Assembly (NCBI RefSeq): GCF_963082655.1
Contig: NC_081554.1
Span: 128,191,453 to 128,255,452 of the forward strand
Length of the DNA stretch: 64,000 nucleotides
Direction: 5' to 3'
Origin: Stomoxys calcitrans
Taxonomy: Eukaryota; Arthropoda; Insecta; Diptera; Muscidae
Of the stretch, positions 11,023 through 19,842 are shown in pieces (positions within the stretch are counted from its first letter, which is position 1; the number at the start of each line of letters is the position of its first letter). The translations under genes were made by a program, and so were the position numbers. Below the pieces are notes generated by a model. It did no database searches. It had not been told where the DNA came from and saw only the letters and a list, made by a program, of their open reading frames with translations.

Positions 11023-11859
11023 ATGGCTGAAGCAAAACCAAGATTTGCAAAATTGAATAGTTCCAATTATGCAAATTGGAAATTCAGAATGGAACTGTTA
11101 CTAAGGAAACAAAATTTGTGGAAAACAGTTATTGAAGGGTCAAGACCAAGAATAATACGTGGAGAATCAGGTATTTGTACAAATCAAGCGGAAATAAGAG
11201 AATGGGATGATAAGGATGACGAAGCTAGGGCAACAATCGGACTACTAGTTATGGATGATCAATTATGTCACATAAGGCATCTCAAAAGCGCTAAAGAGAC
11301 CTGGAATGCTTTGAAAGAATACCATGAATGGAATACTCTAACTAATAAAGTATTTTTAATGCGTTCCATATGTTCGTTGAAACTTGAGAAAGGATCAGAT
11401 GCGGTAAGTCACATCAATAGCATGAATGATTTGTTCACAAAATTAAGAGACATTGGCGAAGAAGCTTTGATGGATAAATGGAGTGCTGCAATGTTATTAA
11501 GTAGCCTTCCACAGAGTTATGATACGTTAATAACTTCACTTGAATCCCGCAAAGAAGAGGAAATTACGTTTGCTTTTGTCCAGCAAAGGGTTATTGCCGA
11601 GTATGAAAGACGATTGCATGTTAATGGTGTTTCTAATGATGGTGTTTTGGCGACTGCTAATCCCAATAAAACGTGCTATTTTTTAAGAAACCTGGTCATC
11701 AAAAGAAAAGCTGTGCAAAGTACAAAAATTGGAAAAGCAAACAAGACAACAGTAAAGTCAAGAATAAGGTTCATGCCGTATAAGAAAGGCCAGATTCCCC
11801 AAGTTCTGTGCAAGATTTTCTATTCACTTTTGGAAATCGAAATAAAGTGTCTTGGTTGA
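11023..11859 (+). pseudogene. gag: Copia gag
   Basis: Nucleocapsid-type Gag of a Copia element, which packages element RNA into virus-like particles. It starts at the first ATG after the primer site. The N-terminal part reads LNSSNYANWKFRMELLL, then VMDDQLCHIRHLKSAKETWN and LLSSLPQSYDTLI, the usual Copia Gag blocks. Around 11675 the frame slips in a T run: the current frame reads CYFLRNL, while the neighbouring frame reads KKPGHQKKSC. A CCHC zinc knuckle has therefore been broken by what looks like a one-base loss. The remaining codons to 11859 are out of frame and not meaningful. Confidence 0.9.
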
Positions 11860-12686
11860 TTGACTCAGGTGCAAAAAGACATGTTGTCAACAATAAACAA
11901 TTTTTTGGATCCCTAAATGAATCATACAAAAGCTCTTTGCAATTAGCAAATGGAGAAAATATTTCTGTTCAAGGCATAGGATCAGGCGAACTAAAAGTAC
12001 TGGATGGAAATAGTAATCAGCAGAAAATAAGAATTAAAGAAGTTCTATATGTAACTAGTCTCGTTGGAAATATAATTTCAGTAAGACAATTGTCAAAAGA
12101 GGGTTACCAAGTCAAATTTAAAGGCGAAATTTGTGAAATTACTCTAAAGGACAAAACTATTGCAATTGCGGATATAAGTGGAGAAATGTACTTAATGAGA
12201 ACACCAGATACTGTTTGTTCTTTGGCACAACACAATGAGAACTGTATTCACCAGTGGCATAGAAAACTAGGTAACCGAGATCCCGTAGCAATTCGGAAAA
12301 TGTGTGCCGAAGGATTAGTTGAGGGCATGAAAATTGTAGATTGTCATATTAAAGAAGCATGCGAAATATGTTTAAAAGGAAAAATGAGTCGTCTACCTTT
12401 TCCCAAAGAGTCACAAACATTATCTAAAGCTCCTTTGGATCTAATTCACACCGATGTTTGCGGTCCAATGCAAACAGTAACAGCTAGTGGAAAGTGGTAC
12501 ATAGTTACTTTCATAGATGATTACTCCAGTTTTACATTAATACGTTTAAAAAAAGAAAAATCGGAAGTGGAAGGAACCATAAAAGAGTTCATCAAGTTTG
12601 GCATACCATGTTTGGCAGAAATCCAAAAATTATTCGGTCTGACAGAGGTGGTGAATATACCGGAAAAAGTCTTCAGAATTACTTAA
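11808..12686 (+). pseudogene. pol: Copia protease and integrase N-terminal part
   Basis: This frame contains the aspartic protease motif WLIDSGAKRHV (usual DSGA), the protease body, then the pre-integrase zinc-binding region with HQWHRKLGN and CEICLKGK. The integrase core begins at HTDVCGPM, which holds the first catalytic Asp, followed by TFIDDYSSF. A frameshift at about 12605 ends useful coding; the integrase continues in the next frame from 12608. The last 25 or so codons of this ORF are out of frame. The TGA at 11857 belongs to the gag frame, so pol here does not depend on it. Confidence 0.9.
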
Positions 12687-14212
12687 GATCTGAAGGTATT
12701 CAAGTTCAACTTACGAGTCCTTACTCTTCACAGCAGAATGGAAAGGCTGAAAGGAAAAATCGCACACTCATTGAAATGAGCCGATGTTTACTTCTTGATG
12801 CAGATTTGCCAAAATCTTTTTGGGGAGAAGCAGTAGCAATGGCTAACTATATTCAGAATCGTGTTTTAATGAGAAAAATCAAGAAAACTCCTCATGAATT
12901 ATGGTATGGTAAAAAATCAGATATGCCAAACCTTCATATATTTGGTTCAAAGTGTTTCGTACACACACCTTCAGAAAAACAACGCAAGCTAGATTCTACA
13001 GCAATTGAGACGACTTTTCTTGGGTATGATGCTAACTCAAAAGGTTACCGATGTTACGATATATCTAATAATAAAGTGGTCATAAGTCGAGATGTACGTT
13101 TCACTGAAATTAAATTCAAAGATTGCTCAATTGATATTTCACAAAACAAACAAGACACATTACAGATTGAGGAGGAGAATTTATCAGTTTCGGAATCCAT
13201 GGTAAACAGCGAAGAAGGTCAAGAAACAATCAGTAATGTTCAGCTTCAGGAGGAGACTGAGGAGGAGCAACATGTAAGAGTCTCAAGTATATCCAATAAA
13301 GGGATTGGTGCTAGGCGCCTTATAGATGAAATTTGGATGGTGGATCAACAGCTCGAGCCAAGAACTTATGAGGAGGCTATAAAAAGTAAAGATAGAGATA
13401 AATGGATTGATGCTATGAAGGATAAAATAAAATCAATGCATATGAATCAAATGTGGGATTTAGTGTCACTACCTGAAGGGAGAAAAGCCGTAGGCAGTAA
13501 GTGGATATTCAAACTGAAAAGAAATGCAGATGGAGAGTTTGTGCGATATAAAGCAAGAATAGTTGCTCAAGGTTATTCGCAGACGTATGGAATAGACTAT
13601 AATGAAGTCTTCTCTCCAGTGGTTATGCATACTACATTTCAAATGCTACTTTCTATTGCTGCAAATCGAAATCAGATAGATGCAAAAACAGCATTTCTCA
13701 ACGGAAAACTAGAAGAAACAATCTACATGAAGCAACCTAAGGGATTTGATGATGGTAATGATCAATATGTTTGTTTATTAAAGAAGGCAATATGTGGATT
13801 AAAGCAAGCATCAAGATCTTGGAATAATTTGTTGAATGAAACCTTGATACAATCAAACTTAAAGCAAAGCATAAGTGACCCGTGTCTTTATTCTGGTAAT
13901 CTATTAAATGGAAGATGTTATGTTATTATATATGTGGATGACATAATTCTGGCATGTGAAACCAATGAACAGATTCAACATATAGTCAAGTTATTATCAA
14001 AAAGCTTCGTATTGACTAACTTAGGAAATATAAAAAGCTATCTGGGAATACAAATAACACGGGACTTATTTGGAAATTTTGAAATTTGTCAATTTCAATA
14101 TATTAAAAAGATAGCAGAAGAATTTGGTCTTACAAACTGTAAAATCTCACAATCACCTTTGGATATCAGTTACGGAAAGAAAAGCCATACAAGTTATTTA
14201 GAAAACTTATAG
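12608..14212 (+). pseudogene. pol: Copia integrase C-terminal part and reverse transcriptase
   Basis: The largest intact frame of the element, 534 codons. It resumes the integrase with IRSDRGGEY (second catalytic Asp) and QQNGKAERKNRTL (catalytic Glu), completing a D,D-35-E active site. A hydrophilic linker (13100-13320) leads to the reverse transcriptase: KWIFKLKRNADG, RYKARIVAQGYSQ, DAKTAFLNGKL (Asp of the palm), ICGLKQASRSW and IIYVDDIILA, the catalytic YVDD at about 13930, then NLGNIKSYLGIQI. The frame breaks near 14205. All catalytic residues I can see in this part are kept. Confidence 0.93.
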
Positions 14213-14829
14213 GTCATTTACTCTATGTATCAGTTAATACCAGACCTGTTATATCAGCTGCAGTGTGTATACTCGCTCAGAAAGTGTCAAACCCATCAGA
14301 AAAATATTGGAAACAAGGAAAACGAGTAATAAAGTACTTGATGCATACTGTTGATTTCAAATTAAATTTGAGTAATATTCAAAATACAAATTTGGATTAA
14401 ATTGGTTACGCGGATGCTTCTTGGGCAGAAGATCAATTAGAAACGAAATCAACTAGTGGACGTATATTTTTTTATAACGGAGGAACAATATCATGAACCT
14501 GTCAAAAACAGTCAGTTGTCGCAACATCTACCTGTGAAGCAGAATACATTTCGATGTCTGAGGCTGGAAAAGAAGCAAAATGGTTAAGACAACTGTTGCA
14601 AGATTTTGACGAACCACCAAGCCAACCAACTACAATTTTTAATGATAACCAAAGCTGCCTTAGAATACTTACAGATGATAAATTTTCATTTCGAACAAAA
14701 CATATGGACATAAAATACAAATTTACAAAGGAATTGGTAAAAAAGGATATAATAAAATGCGAATATTATTCAAAAGAGGAAATGAAAGCGGATATTTTGA
14801 CAAAGCCTTTACCAATATCAAAACACTAA
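14203..14829 (+). pseudogene. pol: Copia RNase H domain
   Basis: After a frameshift the polyprotein continues in another frame with GHLLYVSVNTRPVIS, then GYADASWAED (first RNase H Asp), CEAEYISMSEAGKEAKWLR (Glu) and FNDNQSCLRIL (Asp). It ends MKADILTKPLP, the conserved end of Copia polyproteins. In-frame stops interrupt it at about 14398 (TAA) and 14494 (TGA where Trp is expected). RNase H normally degrades the RNA template. This copy is dead. Confidence 0.9.
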
Positions 14830-14860
14830 TTTCTGCGTTCAGAATGCAATATAAAATGAA

Positions 14861-14870
14861 CGAGGAGGAG
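14861..14870 (+). other. Polypurine tract
   Basis: CGAGGAGGAG directly abuts the right LTR start, where plus-strand DNA priming occurs in LTR elements. Confidence 0.75.
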
Positions 14871-15045
14871 TGTTGGATTTACGTTCAATTTTATACTTTG
14901 TTAATTTGTACTTTGTATTTTTGTATTAATTTTATCTTGTTATCTTTGAATTTACATGTATGTACATTGAATTATGTGAAAAATTATTTTATTCTATTAA
15001 AAATCGAATTGCTGTTTAAAAGACCTCGGCTGTATAATTTCAAAA
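14871..15045 (+). repeat. Copia 3' LTR
   Basis: Starts TGTTGGATTTACG, ends TTTCAAAA, 175 bp; followed by the target duplication ATCAA at 15046-15050. Confidence 0.92.
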
Positions 15046-15140
15046 ATCAATGGGTCTATCTCTCTTCATTTTGGGTGTTACAAACTAATTCACTAAGTTT
15101 TAATACCCAGTACCACAGTAGTGGTGTAGGGTATAATTAC
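15046..15140 (+). repeat. Repeat B, copy B1, right end
   Basis: Resumes repeat B after the Copia element: GGTCTATCTCTCTTC, then TACCACAGTAGTGGTGTAGG. That end motif occurs in inverse at 41125-41150 in copy B2. Confidence 0.7.
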
Positions 15141-15360
15141 ATTTTATTTGGGCATAAAAAGGACGCTTCTTATTTTCTTGATATTTTGTTTTTGTTTTAT
15201 TAGCCATGCCACTTCATGTTTGTATGTGATAGAAGCTAAACATATATTTGGCTCATTCGCACTTCTTTTTGCGTTGCATATGCGTGAAAGAGAACATTTC
15301 ATGTTTAATCGGTCAAATTTATGTAGGTCTATATTTTTTTGTCTGAGGTCTACAGCTTTG
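15141..15360 (+). repeat. Dispersed repeat C, copy 1
   Basis: Contains ATATTTGGCTCATTCGCAC and TTTAATCGGTCAAATTTA. The same blocks occur at 17070-17345 and inverted at 28785-30127. Class unknown. Confidence 0.65.
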
Positions 15361-15394
15361 CAGTCACTGGACACAACAAACGTCTCAATTATGC

Positions 15395-15870
15395 TGACCG
15401 ACTGACTTTTGTAGAAGCTGTGATGACGTCACGGAAGAAATAACTGTAGAACATCTGCTTTGTGTGTGTCCCGCACTGGCGTCACGGTGGTCGCTGCCAT
15501 TGGCTAAAATTCAAAAAATGTAAGTCTAATGTTTGTTACCAACAATGTATACATTAACTCTTAAGAGGTTAAGCATCTCAAAAGTATACAAATGATTAAT
15601 TCATTCTAATGGTACTCTTGAAGAAAAACACTAAAATAGAGAATTTGTAATTACTTGGTTTCAGACGTGAGTAAAGTGCAACCATACTAGGTTAGGTTGA
15701 AAAGAGGGTGCGGATATTAGTCCGCCCCATGCCACTATGGACATACACCTAAGCTAGTAATACTAAAAAATCTACTTAAAAAATTCTTAAATGTTTTTCA
15801 TGCCACGCCACTTAGTTGGCTCATGTCTGTTATTGTTTCCCCACCTTAGTGCCGGGGTTGCACTTAGGTG
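15395..15870 (+). mobile_element. LINE 3'-end fragments
   Basis: At 15410-15510 the frame CDDVTEEITVEHLLCVCPAL is the Cys-rich C-terminal end of an R1/LOA/Jockey-type LINE protein. At 15685-15730 GGTTGAAAAGAGGGTGCGGA and at 15835-15870 CCCACCTTAGTGCCGG are tail sequences also found near 18960-19030 (inverted) and 35600. No complete gene. Confidence 0.6.
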
Positions 15871-16377
15871 GAGACACAATTAATGAAAAAAAATCAAATA
15901 TATATTGACAAAATTAATAATGAATATTGAAAATAAAGGAATTAACCTACGTTTTGTGTAGTTTATTTAAAAATTGTAGTTTCTTTAAAAATACAAATAA
16001 AATGTTTTGTTGTGTTATCTCCCGTTATAGAACTCTCCATTGATATTTTACCCCGATGTCAATGGCGGTCTAAAGATGCTTCATATAAAATATCAGCTGC
16101 AAATTTTTGCAACCTTCGATGTTATGACTAAAATACTAAAGGTACCTGTACCTCTTTGTGTAAGTTTTCGCTTGAGTCCGTGGTATTGGTTTTGTAGAAT
16201 TGTGTTATTTATGCGGTATAAGCGGAACCGAGCGCACTCAGCTGCGCTTTCTTTCACTCTCTAATACCTTTTACTTGAGTGCTATATTACCATGGCCGGT
16301 ATATATGAAACTTGAAGATAGGTTTATATGGCACAATCTCGAAATATGATAATGTGGAGCCTCCTGCAACTCACCGC
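15871..16377. other. No feature seen
   Basis: AT-rich. The ORF at 16040-16264 shows no recognisable motif. Confidence 0.3.
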
Positions 16378-16700
16378 ACAGAAAAAAATTAAAAAAAATG
16401 GTTCAATTAAGAAATTTATGTATTCAATAAAAAAATTAGCTGAAATCGGACCTATAAACGAGTTTGTTTAATTGATTAACAATTTTGTAATTTAGATTAA
16501 TGATAAGCTCAATAACCCAATTAAAGCGGTTATTATCTCAGTAAATCAATTCATTTGAAAGTTGTCCCTTCTCTCAAATAACATTTTTACCAATTGAATA
16601 AAAGAAAATAATTCATTTGTTCACTTTCTAATTTTTTCTGCTTTACACTATTTCAGCATAACACTTTTTAAAATAAATTGTTTTTACTTACACTTATTAT
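16378..16700 (+). repeat. Dispersed repeat D, copy 2
   Basis: Begins CACAGAAAAAAATT and shares AATTGATTAACAATTTTG and CTCAAATAACATTTTTAC blocks with 8172-8757. It lacks the right part of that copy. Confidence 0.65.
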
Positions 16701-16744
16701 TATTAAACAAAACCACACTTTCTATTTTTCCTGATATTTTTTGT

Positions 16745-17060
16745 TTAGTCACGAGACTATGTGTCTGTAAATGCAAATTCTGCCCATGAACATTCCACTA
16801 AGGAAGAGAGGCAATCTTCTCACATATCGATCAGTGCAGTCCGATTCAATGATAGCCGAGTCCTTTTTATAGCCGAGTCCGAACGACGTGCCGCAGTGCG
16901 ATACCTCTTTGGTGAGAAGTTTTACATGGCATAGTACTTCACAAATGTTGCCAGCATTAGGAGGGGAAAACCACCGCTGAAAATTTTTTCTGATGGTCTC
17001 GCCAGCATTCGATCCCAGGCGTTCAGCGTTATAGGCGGACATGCTAACCTCTGTGCTAGG
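16745..17060 (-). repeat. Dispersed repeat E
   Basis: Carries TGCCCATGAACATTCCACTA, a motif I associate with common muscid-type genomic repeats. The 136-codon minus-strand ORF across it (16749-17159) runs into repeat C and has no domain I recognise, so I treat it as repeat rather than gene. Confidence 0.45.
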
Positions 17061-17069
17061 GTGGCCTCT

Positions 17070-17345
17070 AATGTGTCTGATTGCAAAAGAAATTAGACAT
17101 ATATTTGGCTCATACGCACTTCTTTGCATTACATATGTACTATATGTATATACTCGCAATTTGTATTATAAAATAACAATTTATTCGTACAATAAAAAAT
17201 ATATTCAACGTATGTCTTCTTTACCAATCACTAACCATTATACAAAAAAAAAATCAGATTTCAATGTCAGAAATAATTAATTGTTTGAAAAGTTTTTTTT
17301 ATAAGTCAATACCATGTTTAATCTGTCAAATTTAGGTCAATATAT
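17070..17345 (+). repeat. Dispersed repeat C, copy 2
   Basis: Has ATATTTGGCTCATACGCAC at the left and TTTAATCTGTCAAATTTAGG at the right. Its interior (17178-17215) provides the empty site for the repeat A insertion in the inverted copy at 28785-30127. Confidence 0.7.
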
Positions 17346-17564
17346 TTCTGTGCTTACCAAATTTCAGAGAAATCGAGTAGTAAATTCGGCAATTATGTGC
17401 TTAAGACTCAAAATCGGCAGATCAGTCTGTATGGCAGCTATTTCGAAATATAGTCAGATTGGGACCATATTTCAGTTCGGACATCGGTATGCATAGTAAA
17501 AGTCATTGTTTCAAATTTCCTTGAAATTGGGTTATAAATGCTGCTTTAATATATATTTTTATAA
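17346..17564 (+). repeat. Fragment of repeat family A'
   Basis: AATTTCAGAGAAATCGAGTA and GTCTGTATGGCAGCTATTTC match the module of the A' repeats at 59160-59480 and 61580-62200. Confidence 0.6.
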
Positions 17565-17590
17565 GTACAACGGCCCTTAAAGTTTTCACG

Positions 17591-17645
17591 CCTAATATGG
17601 CTGATGAGTAATTGCAACCGAATTACGAAACGCGTCCCATAGTGG
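17591..17645 (+). ncRNA. Hammerhead ribozyme, minimal type I
   Basis: All conserved core elements are present and correctly spaced. CTGATGA is at 17601-17607. Stem II is GTAATT (17608-17613) pairing with AATTAC (17621-17626), 6 bp with a 7-base loop. GAAA is at 17627-17630. Stem III is a single A-U pair closing a palindromic CGCG loop (17631-17634), giving the cleavage triplet GTC (17634-17636). Stem I pairs 17596-17600 (ATATGG minus its first base) with CCATA at 17637-17641, continuing with three more pairs after one mismatch. Predicted cleavage follows 17636. One-pair stem III with a self-complementary loop is the form known from hammerheads of retroelements that act as dimers. Confidence 0.85.
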
Positions 17646-18097
17646 TTGGTGTGTGTTGCGATCTCTGGCATTCCGTTTCCATTTGCAAAGAAAATCTCCG
17701 ATCATTGAGCTCGTCTCGAAGGAGAAACCAGCCAAAAAAAGTACAATATAAAGAGTCTCAGCAATGTGTTGTGTTAAATGTATTGGGGGCGGGCCGTAAT
17801 GATCGCGATTTCGGCCTTTTCCAGAGGCCTCATCATATTGCGATGCCACCAAAAGATTACATGTTTCCACCAACTCACACCGCTGAGACTCTTTAGACGA
17901 TTTTTGTTTTTTTACTTTTCTATTTGAAATAGGGGCAAAACAAATAAAAAAAACATTGGTCTAAGCTGGATGTAATCCAATAACATGAAAGTATTATGTT
18001 ATCATTGAGATTATTGTAGTGTTTCAAAAACGTAATCGCAAAAAACATGTGTTTTCAATTGTGGAAAACGAACAAGTACCAGCCATAAAGCTGAATA
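17646..18097. other. Unassigned sequence downstream of the hammerhead
   Basis: Less AT-rich to about 17890, then AT-rich. ORFs on both strands (17592-17873 minus, 17612-17896 plus) overlap each other and the ribozyme and show no domain. It may be the body of the element that carries the ribozyme. No second hammerhead was found here. Confidence 0.3.
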
Positions 18098-18478
18098 TGG
18101 GTTGGTATTCTATTCTGCTTTTGGAATAGTCGCTGAAATTTATAATTATTCCGCGAGCGGAATTTGATAGCATGTTTGTTTTTGTTTCCATACCGAAACA
18201 GGTTTTTTATCCGCACTTATTCTTTTCTCTATTTAATTCATATTTTTGCAAATAAATAAAGAATAAAGAAAAACGAACCATTGAAACCAATAAAACATAC
18301 AAAAATGATGCCGTTAACTGTTTCAATTGTTGACACTCTGACTTTTTTCCATTTTCCTCACCATAAGCAGAGTACTACTTTTCCGCGGAAACAAAATATA
18401 TGGAAACAATAAATTTTGCTCGCGAAACAATTAAAAACGTCCGCGGCTATTCCGAAAACAGAATAGAATCCCAACCCT
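18098..18478. mobile_element. Small inverted-repeat element (MITE-like)
   Basis: The left end GGGTTGGTATTCTATTCTG and the right end form imperfect terminal inverted repeats of about 36 bp (ATTCTATTCTG and CAGAATAGAAT are exact). Inside, further complementarity (TTCCGCGAGCGGAA; GTTTCCATACCGAAAC) suggests an extended hairpin. About 380 bp, no coding capacity. Flanking duplications are unclear. Confidence 0.65.
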
Positions 18479-18559
18479 AAGAGGGAATGATAGAGCAGAT
18501 GATTTGACATCGAAGGTAAGAGGACTGCCTTCAATAAATTTGGTTAATTCAAAACCTTT

Positions 18560-18885
18560 CGGTGCGACGCAGTCCGAGTTAAGGGCGTGGCAGACGTACG
18601 CTAACACTGTGGAACAGCGAAACGGTCGACAGGACGACGGAAATCCTATGAGGAGATCCGGATCGTGAGAAGATGAGGCTATTAGGGAATGGAAATAAGA
18701 AGGAGGTCAGTATAGTTTTCGGTATCATAATGGGACATAGGTCTACGAGCTCACTTATGCAGACTCGGTGCGGCAAATGATAGCATGTGTAGGGCATGTG
18801 GGGAAGATCATAAGACGTTGGTGTATTTCCTATTTCATTGCTCGGTTTTCGCGGCTAAAAGACACTGGCACACATAATGCCAGAT
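18560..18885 (+). mobile_element. LINE C-terminal fragment with Cys-His cluster
   Basis: The frame at 18752-18862 reads RAHLCRLGAAN, MCRACGEDHKTL and FLFHCSVFAAKRHW, the zinc-binding C-terminus common to R1/LOA/Jockey LINE proteins. A related piece is at 35470-35615. Confidence 0.65.
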
Positions 18886-19279
18886 ATAAACCTACTTGGG
18901 AGTGTTGTATGGAAAACAATTAGGGATTTTGTTATTTGCACGGAATTCTTGCCCACAACAAGCCGATTATTGGCTTAGGTGTATGCCCATTGTAACATGG
19001 GGAGGATTAATATCCGCACCCCCTTTACAACCTAAAGGCTGGTACTATATTCGTTTTTCACAGGTGAAAACACATGTTTTTCACGGTTACTTTTTTGAAA
19101 CACTACAAATATCTCAGTGATAACATAATACTTTGATGAAAATTTTTTCATAAGTATTGAGGAAATATCCTCGTGAATGAAATCAGCAAGTTTCTTGCTT
19201 CAAAATATATTATCTAAAAAATGGAATCATGAAAAATTTTTGTAAAAGCGAATACAGTATCACCCGTAACCTAACCTAA
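18886..19279 (-). repeat. Inverted LINE tail and spacer
   Basis: GGGGAGGATTAATATCCGCA near 19000 is the inverse of the LINE tail at 15700-15720. The rest is AT-rich with no gene. Confidence 0.45.
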
Positions 19280-19680
19280 GGGAAATCAAAGTTATTGTTC
19301 AAGGAGGATCTAAAAATGTGGTCTCACAGACAGCTGAAAACAGCCGGCCCGGTTTGACGGTACTAAGATGTCAAATTTTTGTTTGCATTCTCTTCGTAGT
19401 TATTTTCTTTTTCGCATATTCTCTTTTTGTGAATGCACAAGTTCTGCACACGTATACAAACACGCACATAAATTTCTTTGGATGTGTTAGCAAAACGTCG
19501 TTCAGCTTGATGGTATGATGGCGATTTCACCATATGGTTTGTTAATGTACTGTTGACATGAGACAACCTTTAAATAATTCAGCCATGATTTTTTTTTTAC
19601 TATCAATTTAGCTTCTGATTTCAATCGATTTTTTGATAAAAATTGGCTAAGTTATCAATGTTTGAAAATCAGAGATCCCA
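19280..19680 (+). repeat. Dispersed repeat H, copy 1
   Basis: Shares AACAGCCGGC, CGCATATTCTCT and ATAAATTTCTTTG, followed by GTGTTAGCAAAACGTCG, with 45780-46080. Same order and orientation in both copies. Class unknown. Confidence 0.65.
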
Positions 19681-19842
19681 CCCAGGTAAGCTTTTGTCGT
19701 GCAAGAAGGTTTAAACCAGACTCGTTACAATAACAGAGAGAGAAAATTTTTGTGTTAAACTGAACGTAGTACCGGCCTTTACTTATCTATTCAAGCCTCA
19801 ACACGATAGTTTTATATTTAAAAAACTGATATGCTATAAAAT

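Larger units (their letters stand above)
10762..15045 (+). mobile_element. Copia-superfamily LTR retrotransposon
   Basis: A 4.3-kb element bounded by two near-identical LTRs (10762-10932 and 14871-15045) and flanked by a 5-bp duplication ATCAA (10757-10761 and 15046-15050). Domain order is gag, protease, integrase, reverse transcriptase, RNase H, which defines the Copia superfamily. A primer-binding site follows the left LTR and a polypurine tract precedes the right one. Frameshifts near 11690, 12605 and 14205 and two in-frame stops in the RNase H region make it defective, but the LTRs differ mainly by a 4-bp insertion, so the insertion is fairly young. It sits inside repeat B. Confidence 0.95.

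Noticed and set aside
16749..17159. 136-codon minus ORF
   Set aside because: It crosses from repeat E into repeat C and has no domain; read-through of repeat sequence is the simpler explanation.
17592..17896. Overlapping 93- and 94-codon ORFs on both strands
   Set aside because: They overlap each other and the ribozyme and neither shows motifs.
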